Positions 58,163 through 64,000 of a stretch of 64,000 nt of DNA are shown piece by piece. This DNA comes from Undibacterium_A arcticum (lineage in GTDB: Bacteria > Pseudomonadota > Gammaproteobacteria > Burkholderiales > Burkholderiaceae_D). Position 1 is the first letter of the stretch; each line of letters starts with the position of its first letter. Made by a program: the position numbers and the translations under genes. The DNA is taken from NCBI RefSeq assembly GCF_042660705.1, contig NZ_JBHSUQ010000002.1. One strand, given 5' to 3'. Below the pieces are notes generated by a model. That model made no database searches. It was not told the DNA's origin and worked only from the letters and a program-made list of their open reading frames with translations.

Positions 58163-58179
58163 ATTCAAATTATTTGAAT
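58163..58179. promoter_or_regulatory. Perfect 17-base palindrome between LysR and pirin (module C)
   Basis: ATTCAAAT-T-ATTTGAAT, eight-base arms around one base, 14 bases from the LysR start and 80 bases before pirin. Strong operator candidate for the module C regulator. Confidence 0.6.
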
Positions 58180-58259
58180 GATGCCATCAATTCGGCAGAT
58201 CCGGCAAGCGCTTCCGCGAGCCCACAATGGACTCCATCAACTAACCGGGAGTCCAGATC

Positions 58260-58961
58260 ATGATCACATTACGCAAAGCGCAGGACCGCGGCCACGCCGA
58301 CCACGGCTGGCTCAAAAGCGACCATTCGTTTTCGTTCGGCGAGTATTACGACCTGGCCCACATGGGCTGGGGCAACTTGCGCGTCATCAACGAAGACCGC
58401 ATAGCCCCCGGCGCCGGCTTCGGCAAGCACGGCCACAAGGACATGGAAATCATCTCCTACGTGTTGTCGGGCGAACTGGCGCACCAAGACAGCATGGGTA
58501 ACGTCAAGGGCATCCCGCCGGGCGACGTCCAGCGCATGAGTGCCGGCACCGGTGTCGTGCACTCGGAGTTCAACCACGCAAAAGACCAGACCACGCACTT
58601 CCTGCAGATCTGGCTGTTGCCGAACGCGAAAGGGATCGCCCCGGGCTACGAACAGAAGACCATCCCGGCCGCCCAGAAACGTGGCGCGCTACGGCTGATC
58701 GGTTCGCCCGACGGCGCCCAGGATTCGGTCACCGTGCACGCCGATGCGGCGCTGTATTCCGGCCTGTTCGACGGCGCCGAAGCGGCCGATCTGGCGCTCG
58801 ATCCGGCCCGCAAGGCCTATGTGCACGTGGTGCGCGGCACGTTGACAGTCAACGGCCAGCGACTGTCCGGCGGCGACGCCCTTTTGCTGGAGCAAGAATG
58901 CCGGATCACGCTGGCCGATGGCGACAACGCCGAGGTGCTGGTGTTCGACCTGGCTGCCTGA
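58260..58961 (+). CDS. Pirin family protein (YhaK-like, module C)
   Basis: 233 residues, intact. Metal ligands in GFGKHGHKDMEIISYVLSGE and GTGVVHSEFNHA; LLPNAKGIAPGYEQKTIPAA and the C-terminal NAEVLVFDLAA match YhaK-type pirins. GGGAG lies upstream. It heads the plus-strand set pirin, DoxX, unknown protein. Confidence 0.94.
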   Translation: MITLRKAQDRGHADHGWLKSDHSFSFGEYYDLAHMGWGNLRVINEDRIAPGAGFGKHGHKDMEIISYVLSGELAHQDSMGNVKGIPPGDVQRMSAGTGVVHSEFNHAKDQTTHFLQIWLLPNAKGIAPGYEQKTIPAAQKRGALRLIGSPDGAQDSVTVHADAALYSGLFDGAEAADLALDPARKAYVHVVRGTLTVNGQRLSGGDALLLEQECRITLADGDNAEVLVFDLAA

Positions 58962-59000
58962 CCTAAACGTTTCATCCAAATTACACACAAAGGAATTATC

Positions 59001-59411
59001 ATGATCAAGTCACTACAAAACCCGCTGTCCCTCGCAGGCCGCCTGTTGTTCGCCCTGCTGTTCCTGCCTGCCGGCATCAGCAAGCTGACCGGCTTTGCCG
59101 GCACGGTCGGCTACATCACCTCAGTCGGCTTGCCGGCGCCGCAACTGGCCGCAGCGTTTGCGCTGAGCCTCGAAATCATCGGCGGTCTGGCCCTGGTGCT
59201 GGGCGCCGGCACCCGCGTGGCGGCGCTCGCGCTGGCATTGTTCACCCTGGTGGCGTCGTTCTTTTTCCATAATTACTGGGCGGTGCCGGAAGCGCAGCAA
59301 TTCGTGCAGCAACTGATGTTCTTCAAGAATATCGCCGTCGTCGGTGGTTTGCTGAGCGTGGCCGCTTGGGGCGCCGGCGCCTGGAGCGTCGACGCGCTGC
59401 GCAAGGCTTGA
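59001..59411 (+). CDS. DoxX family membrane protein (module C)
   Basis: A 136-residue, four-segment protein: LAGRLLFALLFLPAGISKLT, SLEIIGGLALVLGAGTRVAA and FFKNIAVVGGLLSVAAWGAG. AAGGA precedes the ATG. 39 bases after pirin; an intrinsic terminator follows. Confidence 0.93.
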   Translation: MIKSLQNPLSLAGRLLFALLFLPAGISKLTGFAGTVGYITSVGLPAPQLAAAFALSLEIIGGLALVLGAGTRVAALALALFTLVASFFFHNYWAVPEAQQFVQQLMFFKNIAVVGGLLSVAAWGAGAWSVDALRKA

Positions 59412-59430
59412 TTACGTAGCAAGCGTCAGG

Positions 59431-59466
59431 GAGGCGCCGCATTCGCGACGCCTCGTTCTTTTTTTT
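59431..59466 (+). terminator. Rho-independent terminator after DoxX
   Basis: GAGGCG-c-CGC-attc-GCG-a-CGCCTC forms a near-perfect stem (59431-59454), followed by GTTC and eight T. It would end or attenuate the pirin-DoxX transcript before the unknown gene at 59486. Confidence 0.8.
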
Positions 59467-59485
59467 CATCAGATGAGGAATCGAG

Positions 59486-59905
59486 ATGACTACTACCGAA
59501 AAAGACATTGCGCTGCGCGCCAAGGCGATTGCCCTCACCCACGCGCTGCGCAAGCTGCACAAGGCACTGATCGACGTCGAGACGCAGTATTTTGGCGCGG
59601 TCGGCAGCCCTCTCGAGCACCTTCAGCTGATCACGACCCACCCGCACTTCGCCTGGCTGCAGAAGCTGTCCAGCCTGATGGCCGAACTGGACGAGCGGCT
59701 CGACGAGAAGGAGCATCCATTCGACAGCGACACGGCGGCCGACTTCCGCACTGCGGTCGAAGCGCTAATCGGCCCCGGCAAGGAGATTGACGCGGAGTTC
59801 CGCCGCAAATACAACGTGCTGCTGCACGATGGCCCGGACGTGGTCATCGCGCACGGCGCGGTGCGTCAGGCGCTCGCCGGCATGGGCGTGAGCCGGCCGC
59901 AATAG
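59486..59905 (+). CDS. Uncharacterised protein, paralogue of 38361-38744
   Basis: A 139-residue helical protein. THALRKLHKALIDVETQYFG, HPHFAWLQKLSSLMAELDER and GPDVVIAHGAVRQALA align with the copy at 38361. GAGGAATC lies upstream of the ATG. No known domain was recognised. The repeated association with pirin and DoxX suggests a shared function in that stress set. Confidence 0.82.
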   Translation: MTTTEKDIALRAKAIALTHALRKLHKALIDVETQYFGAVGSPLEHLQLITTHPHFAWLQKLSSLMAELDERLDEKEHPFDSDTAADFRTAVEALIGPGKEIDAEFRRKYNVLLHDGPDVVIAHGAVRQALAGMGVSRPQ

Positions 59906-59940
59906 CAGCGGCTAGCACCCCGCCCTATGTGAGCGGAAAG

Positions 59941-60108
59941 TCAGGGATACATCAGGACGGTGTCGCGCGGGTCTGCCCGTTCGGCGACGAACGGGTAGTT
60001 CGAGACGCACTTAGCCGGATCGATCCGCATTGAGAGGTCGATGGCCAGTACGAAGGGCGATGTAGACAACGCGACGGAGAGGGCCAAAGCAAGTCGCCGA
60101 TGGATCAC
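59941..60108 (-). CDS. Mini-ORF with signal peptide, possibly truncated
   Basis: GTG at 60108 opens MIHRRLALALSVALSTSPFV then LA, a plausible signal peptide, followed by only about 33 residues (IDLSMRIDPAKCVSNYPFVA...) and TGA. It abuts the IS5 fragment on its upstream side. It could be a small exported protein or the remains of one. Confidence 0.35.
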   Translation of the reverse strand: MIHRRLALALSVALSTSPFVLAIDLSMRIDPAKCVSNYPFVAERADPRDTVLMYP

Positions 60109-60154
60109 ACCATGCTGACGACGGCCTGATCCGGAGATAGAACGCCTATCGCCG

Positions 60155-60671
60155 TCGGCCAGAGTTCATTAAAGAAATGCATCAGTCGAAGAAGGGCAAT
60201 GACTGGCACTTCGGGATGAAAGCGCATATCGGCGTGGACGCGACTTCGGGTCTGGTGCACACGCTGATCGGCACTGCCGGCAACGTCTCCGACGTAACCC
60301 AGGCGCACGCGCTTCTGCACAGCGACGAGATCGCAGCGCTTGGTGACGCGGGTTACCAGGGCGTGGAAAAACGCGAAGAGAATCGCGGCAAATTGGTGAC
60401 TTGGCACGTGGCGATGAAGCGTTCCAAGCGCAAGGCGCTGCCAAAGAACAAGCTGGGGCGCATGCTCGAAAAACTGGAGCATCTCAAGGCGAGCGTGCGG
60501 GCGAAGGTCGAGCATCCGTTTCATGTCATCAAGAACCTGTTCCGTCATCGTACGACACGCTATCGCGGCTTGGCCAAGAACACTGCACAACTGTTTACGC
60601 TGTTCGGTTTCGCCAATCTGGTGTTGGCCGGCCGGCGATTTGCGTTACCCAATACCCGAGTTGCGTCCTGA
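60155..60671 (+). mobile_element. IS5-family transposase, 5'-truncated
   Basis: About 170 codons of a DDE transposase C-terminal part: PEFIKEMHQSKKGNDWHFGM, KAHIGVDATSGLVHTLIGTA, VTQAHALLHSDEIAALGDAG, YQGVEKREENRGK, then AKVEHPFHVIKNLFRH and a complete C-terminus ending PNTRVAS. The N-terminal third is absent. It belongs to a different IS5 subgroup from the remnant at 22764. It adjoins the antiporter fragment at 60802. Confidence 0.87.
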
Positions 60672-60801
60672 GCGCCGAAAGGCGCAAATAGAATTGCGGA
60701 TTTGCTGAAAAAACCGGCTGAAGTGCTGCTGCAGAAACGATTTCCGCGTTTCGACGCGACCGCTTCTGAAAAACCGGAGACGCGCCGAAATCGTCAATTG
60801 A

Positions 60802-61077
60802 TCAGCGCTTCCCTAGTGCCAGCAATAACACCGGTCTCATTACTTCCACTAATTCCCGTTTTGGGATCATCCAAGCTTCTGAAAACAAGAGCGGTGGAAT
60901 GAACAATGCAAAAAATATGTTGGGATCAAGACGTACGTTACTAAAGCCAGGCACAAAAGAAAGGATGAGGCTGCCAATTACTTGCAGAATAGGCAGTGGG
61001 ATGGGCTGTCTTTTAGAGAGCGCACCTAATTCAGCTACGACAGTGAGCAAGCCAAATATTATTTCTAAAGTTTCCAT
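60802..61077 (-). pseudogene. CPA1-type Na+/H+ antiporter, N-terminal fragment
   Basis: METLEIIFGLLTVVAELGAL, PLPILQVIGSLILSFVPGFS, LDPNIFFALFIPPLLFSEAW and IPKRELVEVMRPVLLLALG are the first segments of a NhaP-like cation/proton antiporter. Homology ends after LLLALG near 60810, and the frame stops two codons later. Family members exceed 500 residues, so this is a remnant cut by the IS5-side rearrangement. Confidence 0.8.
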
Positions 61078-61203
61078 ATAGTAGGCCGCCAAGTCCAGCC
61101 AAATTGCCAAGGGAAAAACCTGAAGCCGATTTTTATCAGGCGAGTTTAGGCTAAATCGTTCCCAATTTTACGCATTGCTGGAATTTTTGGCGCAACTTGC
61201 CCT

Positions 61204-61345
61204 CGTCGTTACCTGGTCGGTTGGTGTGACACGTCACATTGATTGTTGAGACCCTTGTGCGGTGTTCGGTGCTTGGCAGGATCTCGCGCTTGGCCGCAGC
61301 GTAACTTTTTAGTTTGTCGGCAATGATCACCCGGCGCAACGACAC
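61204..61345 (-). mobile_element. IS6-family transposase fragment, frameshifted
   Basis: RRVIIADKLKSYAAAKREIL, then after a shift HKGLNNQCDVSHQPTR, matches the DDE-region-to-C-terminus of IS6/IS26-like transposases (canonical: DKLxSYxAAKRE...HRxHKGLNNRAENSHQPTR). Only about 50 codons remain. Confidence 0.7.
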
Positions 61346-61457
61346 GCTCAATTTTGGCAAACATTTCGGCCGGTCCAGTGTATGTGGCGACTCGATACCA
61401 GGATCGTAATGGCAATCGCGATGACCCCATCGCTAAACGATTCGAGCCGGCTTTTTG

Positions 61458-62156
61458 TCATTTAGTCGCTGCCGCGCGCCCGCTTGCCCCGCAGTCGAGT
61501 GCAATTACACCGCACAGCAGAACGATTGGAGCCAGCAACGCGTAGAAGCCGAAGTATTTATAGGCGAATGCGGCGCCGATCGCCCCGGTCCCAAAGGCGA
61601 ACAGCGGCCACAAAAATTTGGCGCAGCGCTCAGCCATCGTACCATCAGACACGCCGCGCAACGCGTCGATCGCATCGATGACAACCTGGGTGACGTTGCC
61701 AGTCATCATGGAAGTGGGCGCCAGATGCGCCAGCACCAGGCGGCTGGTAGCGCTGTGCGCGCCCATTGCTGCGGCTCCCAGCAGGCCGGCGACCATGGCG
61801 AACGGCGTCACGTCGAGGTCAATCGGCGCAGCCAGTACACCGAACAGCATGAAACCGCCGAGCAACAGCAACTGCAGCAGCAATGCCAGCTTCAAGGCAG
61901 GGCCTTGGCGGTTTTCGGCGGCTGCAATCAGCAAGCGCGCCATGGCGACACCAATGATGAATGCGGGAAAAGCCAAGAACTTCAGGAGGATCGACACATG
62001 CGATGGATCCGCCAGCGCCGCGCCGATCAAGACGAAGTTTCCCGTCACGTGCGCCGTAAACAGGCCGAATAGCGCAACAAAACCTAGCGTATCGACGTAA
62101 CCGGCGACGAAGCCCAGACTCGTACCATGCAAGCGATTACGCTGATTTGTATTCAC
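61458..62156 (-). CDS. YoaK/DUF1275 family membrane protein
   Basis: About 232 residues from a GTG at 62156, preceded by GGGGGAG. Six or so membrane segments: LGFVAGYVDTLGFVALFGLF, TAHVTGNFVLIGAALADPSH and MTGNVTQVVIDAIDALRGVS. The DTxGF and TGN motifs are diagnostic of the DUF1275 family, whose function is unknown. Confidence 0.9.
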   Translation of the reverse strand: MNTNQRNRLHGTSLGFVAGYVDTLGFVALFGLFTAHVTGNFVLIGAALADPSHVSILLKFLAFPAFIIGVAMARLLIAAAENRQGPALKLALLLQLLLLGGFMLFGVLAAPIDLDVTPFAMVAGLLGAAAMGAHSATSRLVLAHLAPTSMMTGNVTQVVIDAIDALRGVSDGTMAERCAKFLWPLFAFGTGAIGAAFAYKYFGFYALLAPIVLLCGVIALDCGASGRAAATK

Positions 62157-62532
62157 GCTTTTACTCCCCCAAACAATCCAAAAAATGCGCCCTCCTGCTG
62201 GCAAGAGCGGACGCCGCCAGCTATTATCTTATCCGACTCCCTGTGTGAAATCCCATATCATTTGGCCAGTTTGCCTGGGCAAATTGCCGCGCCCATCCTG
62301 TGCAATTGCGCTAGCATAGGACTTGGCCTGTTCTATTGCCACGTGTTCATGCGCACGCCGACTGATAAGCTGACTGCGTCACCGTGCGGTTGCGGTCTTT
62401 CCAGCGCCGTCCGCGGCACAGTGAGCGTCCGCGAAGTGTCGCAGCGCGATTTTTCAGGCCATCGCCAGCACGTGAGCCACTTTCACCGCAGAGGAATATA
62501 CGAACCCGCTAGAATATTTGTTGACCCCATAA
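62157..62532. other. Intergenic, nothing recognised
   Basis: 376 bases between the YoaK gene and the isochorismatase remnant. No supported reading frame, hairpin or repeat. Confidence 0.4.
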
Positions 62533-63126
62533 GATTGCGCACTGATACTGATCGTTCACCAGGCCGGCCTGAATTTCGGCGTGCAATCGATCGACCGCCA
62601 GAGCCTGTTAAACAACTCGGTCGCCCTGCTTGAGACCGCCCTCGCCTTCTCCTTGCCTATTGTCGTCAGCACCTCGGCTAGCAAGGTTTACAGCGGTCCG
62701 CTGATGCCGGACCTGCATGCCCTCGTGCCACACCAGACAATCATCGAGCGAAAGAACATGAATGTCTGGGAAGATGCCGCCTGCCAGGCAGCCATCGCCG
62801 CAACCGGCCGCAAAAAGCTGCTGTTTTCTGGCATGCTGACCGAAGCATGCATCAGCTCCGCCGTGCTAAGCGCACAGCGCGACGGCTATGAATGCTACGT
62901 GGTCGGCGATGCCTGCGGCGGCCTGACCACCAGCGGCCACGAACTTGCGTCGCAACGCATGAGTGGACATGGCGCCCAATTGACCAGCTGGCTACAGGTC
63001 GTGCTCGAGTTGCAGCGTGACTGGACGCGCAAAGAAACGTATGATGGCGCACGTGCGGTGATTGAAAAAAATGGCGGTGGCTGTGGCGCCGGCCTGCGTT
63101 ACGCACGCCAGATGCTGCCTCACTAA
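62533..63126 (+). pseudogene. Isochorismatase-family hydrolase, catalytic Asp lost and stop near start
   Basis: A paralogue of 37369-38022. The frame LLTP-stop-DCALILIVHQAGLNFG shows a TAA at 62530-62532 and GTT (Val, 62554-62556) where IDHQ would give the catalytic Asp. The rest is intact to GMLTEACISSAVL (nucleophilic Cys), LQVVLELQRDWTRKETYDGA and LRYARQMLPH. Translation could begin only at the GTG at 62581, giving a protein without the first strand. Confidence 0.82.
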
Positions 63127-63439
63127 ACGCCGTTCGCTGCCCCATGCTGTGCGCCAACGCACGCAACGTGCCACCATGGCGACAGATTGCATGTGAGGGT
63201 TCTGGCGGCAATCCATTTCCCATGGCGATGCCGGATGTGGCGCATCGCCCCTTCCGCTTGCATCGCAGTTAATTGTCCGCTACCGGCACTGGGCGGGCCA
63301 TCCAGGCGCCGCTGCGCTGGCACACAACACGAAACTGGCGTATCACTGCGCGCTACGCTAGCCGCTGAGCCGGACTTAGCGGTGTCAAAATTCTTCTTTT
63401 TGGCGGCTACTGTAGTGTTGCATTCTGTTTCCCCCTTTA

Positions 63440-64000
63440 CCCGGAGGGCCATCGTCGATACGGATCGTGGAGATATCGCCCCGGCGGATCTGCGCGCCGC
63501 GTTCGATCGGCACTGGTAGGTCATGCGGCTTTTCCACCGAGTGGAGCACTAGGCTCTGGTAGTGCATGTTGATCGGAAAAAGTTGCAGGCCGTTGACCGT
63601 CTCACCGGTGTTGTCGCCGCCGCTCGAGCTTGAGCTGATGCTTTGCACGTCGGCAATGTTCAGGCCGGAACGAACCGCCGCATCGCGGTCGATCTTGACA
63701 TCGATGTAGCGCTCGCCGTTGAGCAGCTCCGCCAGCGCGGACGATACGCCCGGCACCTTCCTGCAAGGCCCTGAGTTAATCTGGGGAGAACGACTTTCTA
63801 ATTTTTTTGAAACCCGCGTTGGACGCGGCTCTCGCGGTTTTTTTCATTCGATATCTTTCGACGTGATGTAAAAAGAGCCGCAAACCCATGCGGGGCGCAG
63901 CTCTTGCTGAATCCCCCCAGATTAACTTAGGGGCTTGACCTTCCTGACGGCGCGCACGATCTCGCCCGTGATGCGGTGATTTTCTGCAGGCTCATCGCAG
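63440..64000 (-). pseudogene. RND heavy-metal efflux (CusA/CzcA-like) fragment interrupted by a miniature element
   Basis: With the insertion removed the minus strand reads ITGEIVRAVRKV-PGVSSALAEL, then RYIDVKIDRDAAVRSGLNIA and ETVNGLQLFPINMHYQ, typical of the porter domain of CusA/CzcA pumps. Similarity fades after STIRIDDGPPG near 63440 and the frame runs to a stop at 63385. The 5' part lies beyond the window. Only part of a protein of more than 1000 residues is visible. Confidence 0.75.
63764..63937. mobile_element. 174-bp MITE-like element with 23-bp terminal inverted repeats
   Basis: The ends (63764-63786 and 63915-63937) are inverted repeats of 23 bases matching at 21 positions; both contain AGTTAATCTGGGG. 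ACCTTCCTG flanks the element on both sides (63755-63763 and 63938-63946) as a perfect 9-base target duplication. The interior has no gene; it contains a CCGCG-ttgga-CGCGG stem followed by a second stem ending in GCGG and eight T, and a hairpin with AAGAGC/GCTCTT arms. Removing the element and one duplication restores the efflux gene frame. Confidence 0.85.

Noticed and set aside
57337..58164. 275-codon minus-strand frame overlapping the module C LysR gene
   Set aside because: Gly/Arg/Ala-rich shadow in another frame; the LysR frame has the conserved helix-turn-helix.
59001..59905. Toxin-antitoxin reading of the small DoxX and unknown genes
   Set aside because: DoxX is a four-segment membrane family with a known neighbourhood, and an intrinsic terminator separates the two genes; nothing resembles a toxin fold.
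1..64000. CRISPR arrays, rRNA, tRNA
   Set aside because: No regularly spaced repeats and no tRNA or rRNA sequence were recognised on either strand.

Overview
The window looks like chromosomal or large-replicon accessory DNA of a betaproteobacterium, probably Burkholderiales. This is inferred from gene content: a hap/pnp-type hydroquinone pathway, IclR-controlled pcaIJF, Liv-type ABC importers for aromatics, LysR/pirin/DoxX clusters, and IS5, IS6 and IS66 debris. No rRNA, tRNA, CRISPR array or replication origin was seen. A large share of the genes are frameshifted, truncated or fused. Many of the frameshifts lie in short homopolymers, so some are likely sequencing errors, while others (IS junctions, internal deletions, nonsense codons) look like real decay.

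Layout. 1-0.9 kb: an SDR and an HxlR regulator, divergent. 0.9-6.3 kb: mobile-element territory, with a repeat-rich stretch, an unrecognised protein carrying three Trp-centred repeats, and a broken Tn4651-type cointegrate-resolution module (tnpT, candidate crossover site, tnpS). 6.4-22.5 kb: a cytochrome c gene on the plus strand, then a catabolic island read entirely from the minus strand. In transcription order it holds hydroxyquinol dioxygenase, a LysR regulator, hydroquinone dioxygenase (hapC, hapD), 4-hydroxymuconic semialdehyde dehydrogenase, maleylacetate reductase, a Liv-type importer, an outer-membrane channel, a Tat-exported ketosteroid-dehydrogenase-like flavoprotein, a cytochrome c and an NTF2-fold protein. 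22.6-27.1 kb: pcaR and pcaIJF, bordered by IS5 debris; these finish the pathway by converting beta-ketoadipate to succinyl-CoA and acetyl-CoA. 27.1-30.3 kb: a dead ABC importer.

30.5-63 kb: three versions of a LysR-pirin-DoxX module (30.5-39.6, 48.6-51.6 and 57.2-59.9 kb) with partners that include OsmC, FMN azoreductase, isochorismatase-type hydrolases, an MFS exporter, an amidohydrolase and a paralogous pair of unknown proteins. Between them lie SDRs with a LysR gene, an epoxide-hydrolase-like enzyme, decayed secreted-protein genes, a DedA-rhodanese fusion, an MlaE/F/D-type lipid transporter and a nitroreductase. The right end has IS66, IS5 and IS6 fragments and an RND efflux gene split by a 174-bp miniature inverted-repeat element with perfect 9-bp target duplications.

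How the genes may work together: the hap and pca genes form a complete route from hydroquinone to central metabolism. The reiterated LysR/pirin/DoxX/azoreductase sets resemble the Escherichia coli YhaJ regulon, which responds to (hydro)quinone-like metabolites, so they may protect against the reactive quinones that such a pathway produces. A palindrome, TCGAAA-N-TTTCGA, occurs at two of these sets and beside the hydroquinone genes, and may be the shared operator. This link is inference.
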